From Phanerodontia chrysosporium (Eukaryota > Basidiomycota > Agaricomycetes > Polyporales > Phanerochaetaceae), in the NCBI GenBank assembly GCA_001910725.1, contig MJGA01000033.1, positions 124,001 to 188,000 of the forward strand: DNA of 64,000 nucleotides, given 5' to 3'. Below the pieces are notes generated by a model. That model saw nothing but the letters and a program-made list of their open reading frames with translations. It searched no databases and was not told the origin of the DNA. The position numbers were made by a program, and so were the translations under genes. Positions 20,797 to 32,729 of the stretch are shown here, in pieces. How positions within the stretch are numbered: position 1 is the stretch's first letter; every line of letters starts with the position of its first letter.

Positions 20797-21227
20797 GATA
20801 GTCTAGTATAATGTGCAAAGCCTGCCATATAGATGATGCCTGATTCGCTGAGAGGGCTTTGCTGCCGAAAGAGCTGTGCGCGTGCCTCCGCGCTCCCACC
20901 CCACTAGTACGCGCAAAGCGGCGTCCGTAGCACCGCCAGCAATACGACACATGGCACGAGCGCACTTACCACTTCCTTCTCCGTTTCTACGGGCGAGCCG
21001 GGGACAAGCCATGGCGCGATGATGTCGGCCTCGGTGGAGGGGGGCGCGTGCGGCTGGAGGTCCTCCGGGGGAGGAAGTCGACGTCGAGAGAGATGGATGA
21101 GGTCGCCGACGCCATGGCGAGAGAGGCAGGTGGTGTGCGTGTCGGTCAGCGCAGCATTCGCGACGGCAAGGGCGGCGACGGCGACGGCGACGACAAGGTC
21201 AAGAGCAACCTGCGTGACATCGAGCAT
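20766..21227 (-). CDS. Candidate small protein upstream of adenylate cyclase
   Basis: Not recognised. ATG at 21227 (context GGGCAATGC) opens an 86-codon exon ending at a strong donor GTAAGTGC. A 66-nt intron (20904-20969, ..GTACTAG) leads in phase to a 46-codon exon ending at 20766, giving 131 residues. The N-terminus has a hydrophobic run (ALDLVVAVAVAALAVANAAL, about residues 8-27) that could be a signal anchor. A TATA-like GGCTATATGCC lies about 40 bp upstream (about 21262-21272). The last exon overlaps, in another frame, the tentative first exon of the cyclase, so at most one of the two 5' models is right there. A second frame in the same exon (MASATSSISLDVDFLP) is also open. Chance frames in GC-rich sequence are a real alternative. 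Confidence 0.35.
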
Positions 21228-23602
21228 TGCCCTTCGGCGCCCGGCCGGTGACCCCCGGCATATAGCCTTTTCTGGCGTGAGGCCGCCCGCGATCTTCTCG
21301 GAACCGCGTTCCATCAGGCGCATCAGGCGCATCACTCCCGAGTCTTTCCTATCTCTGGTGTGGCGATCAAACACTTGGTCCTGACGACGAACCGCATGCT
21401 CAATCACTGATCCTCGCGCCGTCGTGCTCGTGAGCAGACACCAACAGCAGCCCTGTGGTGAGTAATACATAGCTCTCCTTCGTATCGCGAGCTCAAATTT
21501 TGGGCAAGTATGAGCAGAAAGCCAAGTGGGACTACCAGGGAAGGCACGAGCTGGCGCGACAAATTCCGACTACAGTATATCACACTAGTATGAGCCGCTC
21601 TACAACAATAATCATAAGAGTTTTTCCGTCGAGCCAGTCTTCAGTGGAACTCCAACCCTCCAGGGCTACTGCGGACAGCCGTAAGTAACCTCTGCTTACT
21701 GGACTCTTAGTCGGGTACTTGCTACAACACATCTCGCAGAGCTCATCAGCAAGCCTTCGTAGTGACCACCACCCTACGTCTCACCATCAATTCTCTAGGC
21801 CCTGCTTGTCTTCAGTGTCTATTAGCCACCAGCCAGCCATCCACGCCAGACATCTGGGACCCCTTTTGAGCGAATTGAAGTGCCCCGCAATATATCAAGC
21901 CCACATGACGAGCTAGGTACCGCCCACAAGAGCCGTCGAGACGGAGACGGGGCGCAGTGCAGTCGGTTCCGAACGCGGGTGGTCACCTGCTCAAGACGGA
22001 AGGTGCGCGAACGGGCGGGAGAACGAACTCGAGAGGTTAGCGCAGCCCCTGAGGACTTTGTTCCGCAGGTCATGCTCGAGCGCAAATTTTGCTTGGAAGT
22101 GGGGGTGCCACAGGTGCGTCTTCTAGCACCGTCCTGCGTCTCTCAGACAAGGTCATATAACCTTCGCTCGCCGTCCAGAGCATGCGGAGAGAGAAAGGGG
22201 CGAACAACCTTAATTTCGCAGGTGTCGCTGTGTCGGCGCCGTCGTCATGCTATCCGCAAACAGTGATGGGAGCGAAACTGGGGGCCCTTCTTCCGCGGAC
22301 ATCGGGACGTGTAATGTTCTGTCTAGGGCCGCTGCACACGGCCGCACAGCCCGCTAGGACGGCCAGTGAACAACAACTCGCTTGTCTCGCCAGGCGGTGT
22401 ACGCTTATGGCCCAGCTATCCAGCGTGAGGTGCATTTGAGGTCAAATATGGCCGTCGCGCATCGCTCGTCATGATTAACGTGGCTCAGGGCGGTTCACAC
22501 GATATTGGGATCGTAGTCTCACGGGACCCGCATGCACCAGTGCGTCGCGCTCTACTCGGCATGGCATCGACGTTGACAGATTAGATCCGACATGCCCATT
22601 TCCCATGTGTCTTCCGACGAGCAGCGACGACGACGAACGTTGCCCTCGTGGGCGTTGCCTTCGGGTGAGTCCTCGGTGCGCGTGTTGCCTGGCGAGCGCA
22701 CCCACTGACTGGCCATCTCCGTCAGGGCGTGTCGTCGTCGCGACCGAGAAACGCTTCGCACGGTGCTGCCGCCGCCACTGCAAATTTGACTTGTCATTTG
22801 ACGACGCCTGCCAAACATGCCAGACGCAGCCACGGACTGATCTGCAGGCTCCCGCTGCCGGTGGCAACATTCTTGGCTCAGCATCTCACCGCGGTGCGCC
22901 ACACAAGGTCACGCTGTTTGCAATTTGCGGGTGCGCACCACGCGTATGCCCACGTCTAAATAATTCGATCGCGCGCCCGAGACTGGCTTGGCCCCGTGAT
23001 TATTCTCCCCCCCTCCGGGCAGACGAGCAGTTTTTTTTTTTTTTCTCGCTGCCGGGCGAGCGGGCGAGCGGGTGCGATAAGGAAGAGGCCCAGGGCCCAA
23101 CTTTCCGGCGTGGTCTGCCCCGCAAAAGGCGGGCGCGTGTACGTTCATCCGCTTTCTTCTGCCCATCGCAGCGATTGTGGGCGGCCAAGCGCCGGGGGCT
23201 CAGGAACCGATACGCGCGCAGCCCCTTTCCACGAGGCGCCCGCCGCTAGCAGGCTCGGTGGAGACCTCGGTGCTTCCACACGCCGGCGAGTGGTTCTCCG
23301 CGGTTCGACGGTGCAGGGGAATGGGTGCGCACGCCGTGCACGACAGCGAGCACGCATGCCCGCCTCGCGACAGGACCCGCCAGGCGTCGCTGGCGACAGC
23401 GCGGGAACGCGGCAGCGTGGTGCGAAAGAGGCAGCTGGTCGATACCGCAGGCAACGGACGATCAGATTCATGGCGCGCCATCACGAAGGCTGCGATATTG
23501 GGCTTCTTCGCCGGAAAAGGACTAGCCTCGCCCCCAGCCATGGCCCCGCCCCCGCGATCCGAAGGCGGCCTATCTCGCGACCCTCATTGGAGGTGTCACG
23601 GG
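21228..23602. other. 2.4 kb intergenic region upstream of the permease
   Basis: No gene supported. Contains a T14 run (23031-23044) next to a C-rich stretch, and GC-rich sequence approaching the permease promoter. Frames of up to 214 codons across 22605-23637 lack any family motif and pass through the homopolymer runs, so they look non-coding. Confidence 0.5.
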
Positions 23603-23637
23603 AGATAAGGTTGTTGGCGAAGAGGCCAGGTATATAA
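23603..23637 (+). promoter_or_regulatory. Permease core promoter with a GATA site
   Basis: TATATAA at 23631-23637, 64 bp before the start codon, preceded by GATAAG at about 23603. Another GATAAG lies near 23076. GATA sites bind AreA/NIT2-type nitrogen regulators in fungi, which would suit an amino-acid permease, but single hexamers are weak evidence. Confidence 0.5.
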
Positions 23638-23700
23638 GACCTCTCGTTCCTGGCCATTTGCCATCCCCTCCTTCCGCACTTCCTTCCCCCGCCGACCACC

Positions 23701-25786
23701 ATGTCGAGCAAGGAGTCAGACTTCAAGCGTGGGTCCAATGAGAAGGTGGACATCCTCGACACCACCGTCTCTGACACGGAGGCCAACCATGAGCTCCACG
23801 ACACTGGTGCGACCACCCTCCACAGGACCATGAAGAACCGGCACATCGCCATGATCAGGTCTGTCTCCCTCTCTCCTCCCCTGTCTGCTCCCCAACGCTC
23901 ACACGCCCGCGCAGTATCGGCGGTGTCATTGGCACCGGTCTCTTCCTGGGTACCGCCGGCTCGCTTGCGAACGGCGGGCCTGTAGGCCTCCTCCTCGGTT
24001 ATGCTATCGTCGGTACCATTTGTTATGCGGTGTAAGTTTTCCTCGACGCCCACCACGCTGTCCCCCGCGCTAACCGTGCTTCCCCGTGGGGTTCGCAGCA
24101 TGGTCTCTCTTGGCGAGATGATCTCGTATCTCCCCGTCCCCGGCGGTCACATCACTCTCGCGGAACGCTTTGTCGACCCGGCATGGTCCTTCACCCTCGG
24201 CTGGAACTACTGTGAGTCGCCCTCAGAGGCATGTGCGCAAGTGCGCGATCTGACCCTCCCGCTTTTCGCCAGGGTACAACTGGACGATCATTCTTCCCGC
24301 CGAGCTAAGCGCCGGTGCTGTGCTCATGGGCTTCTGGTGCGTCACGAGCTACGATACAGCCCCCTTGCGTCGACTCACTTGACCGCAGGACGGACAAGGT
24401 GAACGATGCCGCATGGATCTCAATTTTCCTTGTCGTCGTCGTGATCATCAATTTGTTCGGCGCTAGTACGTCCTGTCCGTCTGCTGACTTGTCGCTTTTT
24501 CTGACCGGCGTGGTGCAGAGGCATATGGCGAGGCGGAATTCGTCTTTGCCTCCATCAAGGTCATCACGATTACTGGCCTCATCATCCTCGGCATCGTGCT
24601 AGACCTCGGCGGCGGCCCCGACCACGACCGTCTCGGCTTCCGCTACTGGAAGCACCCAGGGCCGTTTGCGCAGTATAACGGCATTTCGGGCTCCAAGGGC
24701 CGCTTCCTCGCCTTCTGGGCCGTCCTCACCCAGGCTGCGTTCTCGTTCATCGGTACTGAGATCGTGGCTATTGCTGGCGGTGAGGCGAAGAACCCGCGTC
24801 GTAACATTCCCAAGGCGTACGTGTCCCACGCCCTCTATCCGCTAACGGCTACTAACCTTCCTCCAGCATCAAGCGTGTCTACGTCCGTATCCTGCTGTTC
24901 TATATCGGTGGTGTCACCATCATCGGTCTGCTCGTCCCGTACACACACCCAGACCTCAACCTGAAGGAGAACAATGCCGCGAAATCGCCCTTCGTTATTG
25001 CCATCAAGACCGCGGGCATTAAGGGTCTTCCCTCTGTCATCAACGCGGCCCTTCTGACGTCTGCCTGGTCCGCTGCGTCCAGTGATCTCTACTCGTCTTC
25101 TCGTGCCCTTTGTAAGCTCCCACCACGCTTAATTCCCGTCCGCACCCTAATTCTCGTTCCCAGACGGTCTCGCGCTCAACGGCAACGCACCCAAGATCTT
25201 CACACGTATCAACCGCTGGGGTCTCCCCTACGTTGCCGTCGCCACGAACTGCATGTTCGGCCTGCTCGCGTACATGGCCGTGAGCAGCGGTGCGGGCCGC
25301 GTGTTCGGCTGGTTCGCGAACATGACCGCCGTCGCCGGCCTCATGAGCTGGTTCGGTATCTGCGTGACGTACGTGCGGTTCTACGCGGGCATGAAGGCGC
25401 AGGGCATCGACCGGCGCACGCTGCCGTTCCACTCGCGCCTGCAGCCGTACATGGGCTGGTACGGCGTCGTCTCGACGATCATCATCTGCTTCGTGAGTGG
25501 CCACTTTCCGCGCCCTCTCTCCGCCATGTGCTGAACCCTTCCGCAGTTCAGCGGCTGGAACGTCTTCCTGAAGGGCTCGTGGGCGACAGACACGTTCGTG
25601 ACGAACTACCTGCCGCTCGTGCTCTTCCCGATCCTCTACTTTGGCGCGCGCGTGTGGCGGCGCACGCGCTTCGTCGACCCGAGCGACATGGACTTCAAGT
25701 CCGGGCTCGCCGAGATCGAGGCCGCGTGCTACGACGAGCCGCCGCCGCGCAACTGGGTCGAGAAGTTCTGGAACTGGCTCATGTAG
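23701..25786 (+). CDS. Amino-acid permease (APC superfamily, YAT family)
   Basis: Proton-coupled plasma-membrane amino-acid importer. Nine exons (23701-23858, 23915-24031, 24099-24211, 24273-24336, 24389-24465, 24519-24816, 24867-25111, 25164-25492, 25547-25786) join in phase to 546 residues, the usual family length, with about 12 hydrophobic segments. The hydrophilic N-terminus ends HRTMKNRHIAMISIGG, and GVIGTGLFLGTA is the signature of substrate-binding helix 1. Then PVPGGHITLAERFVDPA, SFIGTEIVAIAGGEAKNPRR (helix 6 region) and the cytoplasmic C-terminus SDMDFKSGLAEIEA follow, all typical of fungal Gap1/Agp-like permeases. Introns are 50-67 nt; the one at 24817-24866 has a clear ACTAAC branch site. 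No defect seen. Exact substrate cannot be told. Confidence 0.96.
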
Positions 25787-26849
25787 GAGCCACCCCCCAC
25801 GCTCGCTTTGTGCCGCCCCCGCGGCCCGCTACGCCTACTCCGTACCGTATACTTAGTGTACCAGTAAAAACCTGTAATACTTCTTCTCTGTCTGTGCTAC
25901 TTGCATGCGCCCTCCGCTGCGGCTGTACTTCGCCCTTACCTTGGACCCCTGGAATGTCATCGCTGCCATTGGATACCACGAAAGTCTGTGTGTACGGAAG
26001 ATGTGTGTGTCGTGTGCGAGAGTGAAGTCTGTGCCTGGAGAAGCAGCGTCGAAGCCGGCGGCACCCCTCGAGGTTCTCCCGCGAACGACGTGCGGGCTCT
26101 GCACGGATGGAGCCTGCGAGCACGCACCGACGGCCGTGCGACCGTCGGCCCAGGGCGCGGGTGCAGAGGAAACGACGGGCTGGCGCCGACTGTCTCGCTT
26201 GGCCACGATCGCGGGCTCGGGAGCTGTATTGTCTTGATTCCAAAGCGGTGCAGCGCGGGCTCAGCGACACTGAGGATCTTGAAAGTCTCCAGCGAGCGTA
26301 CAGTCACAGCGGACGTGAAGCTCGCGTGCGATCGGCGCACGAGTCATTGATTGGCTCACAGGCCGCGCCTCACTAGGGTCCAAACACATGTACCTCTCAT
26401 TATCCGCGAGTATCTCGACCCCGCTTAATGCAAGCCACGCCCGCCTACCTGGAAGAGGCTGCGGGACCCTGCAGAGAAGGTACAGATGAGCTAATGATCG
26501 ACAATGAGGTCTTGCCTCGAGCCGGGAGGCGCACCCGCCCGCACACGCCGTGTCGCCGCCTTTGGGTCGTATCGTGCAGAAGCCTGTCGCAGCCCGCCGG
26601 TGTACCTCCTGCACGTTCCAGAGATCGCACGAGCTGCGCTGCACCCGCCGCTCTATCGCACGCAAGCACTATGCAGCCAGGCATGGAAAGGGGGGGGGGG
26701 GTTCCGCAGACGGGCAACGCCCCCGCACCCTTGTCTCTTTCCATCTCGCGACGGCGCGCCCCGCATTCATAGAAACAGCACCCGAAAACGATGTGCCTCC
26801 CATTCCTGCTCGCGCGCGCGGCGGCGGCGAGCGCCGCTCGCGGCTGTCG
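25787..26849. other. Intergenic, nothing recognised
   Basis: About 1 kb. Contains a G12 run at 26690-26701. Open frames on both strands are mutually overlapping and motif-free. Confidence 0.5.
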
Positions 26850-27440
26850 GACCTCGTGCACGTCAGCGTGCGCCCGCGGGTCGATGCTGCGTTCCGGGGG
26901 CATGTCGTCTCCTTCGTCAAGTGCGTACCTGGGCTCCGCTATGTCCGTGCGTTCCTCATGGGCCTGCCACTCATAGTCTTCATAGTCAGCTCAGCAGGAT
27001 CGAATACCTCTTATTAAACCTCTCGTCCCGTTCCTATTGGGCACGGCTGCTGCGGAACGCGGCAGATAGGCGTGATATCCAGAAGTGCCAGACGGACCTG
27101 GACAATGCCTTCGCAAAGCTACACGCAAGTCTGATGGCAGTCGAAACTGAGTTCTCGCTCATCGCTTGCATTTCGCAGCTGGCCAATATCATGCACACGG
27201 CTGTACAGCTCCACGGCCTGGCGGATGGCATGTCTGAAGTGCAGAAGCTCGTCAGCGTACGTGTCACTTCTCTCGAGCTTCGTCAACGTCGTTGAACAAG
27301 AAACGGTACCTAGCGATCGACCGATGACCTGCGACAACAGTTCAACGAACTCCAACGGGCCGTGACAAACCAGTCCAGCTTCCCTGAACCCATGCGCGAA
27401 ATGCAGCCTCAGGTCCTGGCAGCCTACCATCCCAGGCCAC
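26850..27440 (+). pseudogene. Remnant or partial gene for a helical regulatory (HeLo/adaptor-like) protein
   Basis: Three exon-like segments join in phase. The first is SRLSDLVHVSVRPRVDAAF to FV, ending at 26920. After an intron at 26921-26994 comes RIEYLLLNLSSRSYWARLLR followed by RRDIQKCQTDLDNAFAKLHA, to 27256. After an intron at 27257-27313 comes STDDLRQQFNELQRAV. The pattern (short helix, aromatic SYWARLLRN, a D-I-KCQ-LD--F helix, then a Q-rich coiled segment) resembles the N-terminal helical bundle found in many Agaricomycete NLR and kinase-like proteins. I find no start codon in frame and no effector domain downstream, so it is probably a fragment. Family assignment is from memory of the pattern and is weak. 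Confidence 0.4.
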
Positions 27441-27996
27441 ACCCCGATCGCCGTCAGCCCCGGCGCCCGAACCTGAACCTGCAAATATCCAAGTGGGCCT
27501 GCCGTCTACATTCCATATCATGTGCACAGGCTGACCACGCGAGCAGCAGCGTCGAGCGGGCGTCACTGTACCGCCCCCTGCGCACATCGCCGTACCACGC
27601 GCCGCTGCCGCGGGCGGCAGCGGCATGTTCAATCTGCGCAACAGGCACGACGCCACTGCGGGCTGGGAGACGAGTGTGCGGGCGCGGGCGGTCGGGAAGC
27701 CGCCGCGAAGAGACCAGAGGCGGGTTCAAGGGTACGTAGGGCTCGCTTCTGCGGCGCTGCGGCGTTTTTTTGACTGTCGGTATGATACAGAGTGCCCGGG
27801 CCGACTGCTTTACCGCGAACGGCCGACCCAGAGAAGGAAGGTGCCCGACGAGAATAGGACCATGGGCACGAGGTGGGATGGTAGCACTGCTGTAGGAGAG
27901 TGATACCCGGACGACGGCACGCCCGTATATGCGCATATACCCAGCAAAAACCCATGTAAAATAGCACTATAGCGACGGACATTACATCCCGGAGGC
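27441..27996. other. Short intergenic stretch
   Basis: No clear continuation of the fragment to the left; the frame from 27314 stays open to 27739 without family features. It holds the 3' region of the minus-strand transporter. Confidence 0.4.
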
Positions 27997-30002
27997 TCAG
28001 AGCGAGTAGCGGAACGTGCGGTCCTCCCAGTCCGTGAGGTCGCGGTCGATGTGCATGACGCCCTCGAGAACGCTCGCCTGGCTGCCGAGCGAGCTGCCGC
28101 TGCCGAGGCCGGCCTCGCGCACCTTCTCATACGAGCTCTCGGGGCGCCCGGACAGCGGGCGCGCGAGCGCGTCCTTGTCCCGCCGCGCGTTCTCACGCGT
28201 CCATGCGACGCGCAGCGCGAGCGAGGCGACGATCGTGAAGACCATGACGATGATGATGGAGATCCACGTCGTGCGGTACTTCTCGGGGGCCTGCTTCGCG
28301 TTGACCTGTGCATCTATGTCAGCGAAGCGTGTGCGGGGGGTGGGCGAGCGCAAGGCGCACCAGGTAGGGCCCGATGATGTTCCCAACATTGTAGCCAATA
28401 AAGACTGCGCCCGTAGCGCATGCCTTCTTCGTGCCGCCTGCGACATTTGCAGATGCGAGCGCGAGGAGCAGCACGTATGGCGCGCCAAAGATGGGAATGA
28501 GATAGTACCCAAAGAGCGCGAGGCCGCGCTCGTGCCAGGAGCCGTGCCAGATGATGATCGCACCGACTATGACCGGCAGGCAGCTCGCGGAGAGCCAGAG
28601 CGTCCGGGTGTTTTTGAAGCGTCCGGCGAGGTAACCAACGATGTAGATCGAGACACAGGTCGTGGCACCACCGGGCGTCTGCAGGAGGATGGCGCGGAGA
28701 CTGGAGTATCCAAAAGACTGACGTCGAGGGTCAGCGAAGATCCGGGGCAGACGAGATGCTAGCGCCAACCTTGATAATGAGCGAACCAAAGGCGGTTACA
28801 CCGCCATTGCAAACGTAGATAGCAGCCCCCATCGCACCCATGATCCAGATCTTGACGTCCTTCAGGGCCTCGATGACCTGAGCCTTTTTGATAATGCGCA
28901 CGTCGGCACCGGCGACGTTTCCGCGCATGCGTCCGATGAGGATAGCACGCTCGGACTCGTTAAACCAGCGGTGAGAGGTAGCAGGCGAGTCCGGAAGGAT
29001 GAGCAGAACGAGGAGGGACCAGAAGATAGTGATGCTTCCTGCAACCAAGTACCTGAATTCACCGAAGTCAATGATTGCCGTAGAATAGAGGGGCCACGAA
29101 GCTTACATATATTTCCAAGGGGCAAGGGCACCCTTCGCATGACCGATAGCATAGTTGATGACACCGCTGAAGATGGTGAAGAGACCCGTCGCGGAGTACC
29201 AGATACCGAGCCGAAGCGGCAGCTCGGCCTTGGTATACCACATCGAACTGACTATTCGGGGTCAGACCAGGCCGCATGCTAAGAGCACATGAGCCTACGG
29301 AGGACGAAACCAGGGCTGACAGCGCTCTCAACAAGCCCAAGGAAGAATCGTTGAGCGACCGCCCCCTGGTAGCTGGACACCGTGACGGTGAGCATCACGA
29401 TCACGCCCCAGATCTATAGAACGTCGTCAGCCTTTCATAATGCGAAGGAGCAGGGTGGGGGAGACGAACAAATATAAGCAGGCTTAGAGCCTTTGCCACT
29501 GGCAGCCTTTGCAAGACCAGGGCGATAGGAAGGACGCCAATGATGTAACCCCAGTAGAAGGCGGCCGTACTAGACATGAGTGAGTACTATGAAGCACGCG
29601 AGGAAGATAGGGGTGCGTACGCCGTGGAATATCTCTGCGTGGAAACGAGGTTTGTGCCAGGGACAGGCGTGGTAAGGTGCAGGTCGTCGAGCATGCCAAA
29701 CACCGCTGCAGAGCTGAAGACAAACTTGTCGTACTATGCAGCGTACGCCACCAGCGATAGTCTTCAGCAAAAGAGACGGAGTAAAATCGAATGACGGCAC
29801 TCACAAATTGCAAACCATAAGAGAACGTGAGAATAGGCATCAGGAGCAGGTCGACTTTCCAGAGCACCCTTCGCTCCGCCTTCGCGTCCCAGTCGCGTAC
29901 GGACGCCGGTGGTGTCGTCGACATCTTGGATGTGAGAGGTCCCGCCAAGTCGTGGGTGGTGCCCTCAACGTGAGGGCCTGCTGGCGCCTCGACCACGGAC
30001 AT
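27997..30002 (-). CDS. MFS transporter, anion:cation symporter (allantoate permease-like)
   Basis: Major facilitator of the Dal5/Tna1 (ACS) family, importing organic anions such as allantoate, nicotinate or vitamins; plasma membrane. Eight exons (minus: 29805-30002, 29621-29733, 29470-29569, 29299-29413, 29107-29251, 28770-29052, 28361-28717, 27997-28305) join in phase to 539 residues. Family features: WKVDLLLMPILTFSYGLQF (helix 1), FYWGYIIGVLPIALVLQRLP (helix 2), WGVIVMLT, LGLVESAVSPGFV, MWYTKAELPLRLGIWYSA, SLRAILLQTPGGA, and GYNVGNIIGPYLV. The long cytoplasmic loop holds the hydrophilic RIIKKAQVIEALKDVKIW. The hydrophilic tail carries serine-rich regulatory-like sequence. Introns are 47-71 nt. 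No lesion seen. Substrate not predictable. Confidence 0.93.
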
Positions 30003-31376
30003 GGGCCTCCAAGTGGGGGGCGACGCTGTGGTTTGAAGGAGACCGTGTCCGAATGTGCGGCCCCTCGTGCCTGACGGTAAATAGTTGTCACGGAAGTGTC
30101 ACTCGTCGTGACACTTTGTGACCATATCTGCGGTCACAGTGGCCAAGCCAATGGGGTCGCTTTGGCCCTGGCAGTCAGAGTATGCACATTGCTCTTTCCC
30201 ATGCCGCATACACTCAGCATAGCGACCCCTCCCTGGAGGAAGGGGCGAATTAGAGCTAGGGCGAGGAATAGGGTCCGGGCAGTTGCACAAGATTCACTGA
30301 TGGAGTTGCGCATGTGCCTGCCTAGTCCATGTCAGAGAAGTCTCGATGCAATTTTGTACTTTTGTACAAGCTAAATTGAAATGCGAATGATCGTACCGCG
30401 GAAGGACACCATGGGTAATGTCCATCAAGCTGGACTCAGTCCTTCTCTGATGAAGTTCGGGCGTCCGACAAGTCACGACGTGGTGCGCAGTGTAGATTTT
30501 CTCACGTATTGCTAATATTTAATGCAGTTGAGAGCGAAGGTGCGTGTCATGCACATGTGGGTAGAGAGAGCATGTTGGAATGAGGGGTGGAGGCAAGTGG
30601 TTTGGCGCGCACCAGACGTACGTACTCGGCTTCCATTTCTGGCTGTGTGGTCCACACCGGCATTTCCCGGATGCGTCTCATGAACCTCTTCAGTGTCCTC
30701 CTCCCTTTGCGCTCATCCGTCACGCACAGTTACCTCTTCTCGGATCCAAGCCAACACGTTTTGACTGCAGGTATATAAATTATTGCTGAAAATTTTCTTC
30801 CTAACGTATACTTCGAGGCAGTGGTGGCAGCAAACACAGCAGTCGCGTGTTATGACGCAGCCGAGAGCTGGTGCGTTTCTGTTCACGTTTGTTCTTGGAC
30901 TTTTACTGACTAGCATTGATAATTAGAACTGTGCTCAATAGCAGCTATTGATATGACCTCCCTCAGCACGGAAGAAGAGTTCAGCGTCGGTATATGCGCC
31001 CGGACGAGCCTGATTCAACATCTTTAGACCGAACTACTCTCACTGAACATGCGCCGAAATGAAATGCTTTCTCCAGTGAGGCGGTCAATAGCATCAACTG
31101 TGTGGCTACTTTCTCCTTAGACCCACATATATCCTACCTTTCTCGCACTATTCAGTGGGCCGATATCTTGCCGGACCGACTGGCGGTCAGGCACAGACGC
31201 AGCAGTGTGATGGCCTTATGCTGCCGACGTTAGTCAAGTACCGGACTTCTCGGATCCGGATCCAGTATCGAGAGTCCGTTATGCCCTCTCGGCTCTGCTG
31301 CTGCGGCCCCCACGACTACCTTGCGCCATACCACCACGTTCGGGCACACTAACCAGATTCCTAGTCACCAGCGAAG
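30003..31376. other. 1.4 kb divergent intergenic region
   Basis: Separates the minus-strand transporter from the plus-strand uncharacterised gene and so should hold both promoters. TATA-like GTATATAAAT lies at about 30771-30780. No coding evidence; nothing else recognised. Confidence 0.5.
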
Positions 31377-32284
31377 ATGGTCGCCCTCAACCTCATGGTG
31401 GTCTTTGGCCCAACTGATAACTCATACTTCGTCACTTATGGCCGAAAGATGCATTACAAGAACATGCCTGACAGCCTCGTCAAGACTTTCTCTGAACAGA
31501 CTGACATGCATCCCATGAAGGTCGCTTGGCTCCGGTAAGATGGCCTATCTAACTACGCTTTTGAGACTGATCGACTTGTCAGGATGCACCCGAACGGCAA
31601 GACGTGGGTGGCTATGAATATGTACAACCTCAGCAGTGAGCCCGCTTGCGTCACTCCGCGCTGTTTCTGGAGGCTTGACCATGCCACCCCGCAGTGTGGT
31701 ACGACACTTCGATTCAGCCCGAGCTCCTCCAGTACATCAAGGGCGACCAATACGGCCTGAAGAAGGCTGCCTCGATCTCGTGGACAGACGACGGTCGCGG
31801 ATACTTTGTCAAGCTGCGCGGCGGCGACGGCTGGACAATGGACGTGCCCGACGAGTACCCGCTGCAGATCAACGACCTCCGCAGGCAGATTACCGACTTC
31901 GACCGCGGCCTGAAGACGATCCTCTTTGGCCAGGGCGGGACACACATATACGTCTTCGAGCGCGGGTTTGTTGCGCACTTTGAGGGCACCGCAGACGACA
32001 AGGACCACCCGCTGAAGAAGGTAGAACATCACGTCTTAGCAGCAAGGAACGTGACTGACTGCGCGACGCTTGTATAGGTGATCTACGAATTCATGGAGCC
32101 GGGCTGGAACGTCCACGAGACATCGTGTCTGAGTCCGTACAATAACCGGCACTTTCTTCTCAAGTTCCAGAAAGAGGGCACAACGACCTTGCAGATGCGC
32201 TGGAGTCTGCCCGACCCTGCCGCGCAAGGTCTGGCCGAGCTCATGAAGATTGCCGAACAACCGGATGAGCAGGCTGGTCAGTAG
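31377..32284 (+). CDS. Uncharacterised 247-residue protein
   Basis: I recognise no family. Four exons (31377-31534, 31583-31635, 31695-32020, 32078-32284) join in phase. The start ATG at 31377 is in good context (GAAGATGG). The protein is soluble, with no signal peptide or membrane segment. It has a mixed beta-rich look: short hydrophobic strands (NLMVVFGP, YFVTYGRKMHY, TWVAMNMYN, HIYVFERGFVAHF) alternate with charged turns, and W/Y/G are frequent, as in beta-barrel or beta-propeller-like folds. Several blocks (GLKTILFGQGGTHIYVFERG, RHFLLKFQKEG) look well constrained. Introns are 48-59 nt. It is likely a real, expressed basidiomycete gene; role unknown. Confidence 0.75.
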
Positions 32285-32729
32285 GATTCGCTGCTATTTC
32301 CTTCATGCTCTGTATTGACGCCGTCCGCCCAGTCCTCGCGCAGTTTGAACAGAGTACCCAGAGCCTCGAAATGACTAAAGCGACTGGGAATTTTGTAGGG
32401 ACTTCATTGCTGAATGGGCGACGAAGGCTGATTGCTTCGCTTGCAGGCACTCTCGATGCACGCCAGGTACTTGTTTGGACCATGGTGAGCGATGGCGCGA
32501 ACCACAAGATCTGTATCATATCTCCAGCATTGTATTGTCTGTTTGGGACTTGGGAACGAGAATGGATATGCGCTCGTAGTAGCATAGCTGTGAGCCCACA
32601 ACGACCTCCGTGTTTCAGATCACAGATGCGTGTTGTTCCACAGCGACCGAACGACGAAGTCCGCTGGATCAGGATTCTTTACCTTCGCTAACTCAGTGTT
32701 AGGCACGAAACGGACTGGGGAACGTGGTG

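Noticed and set aside
22605..23637. 214- and 213-codon plus frames upstream of the permease
   Set aside because: They run through T14 and C-rich homopolymers and overlap one another; no motif; they overlap the permease promoter.
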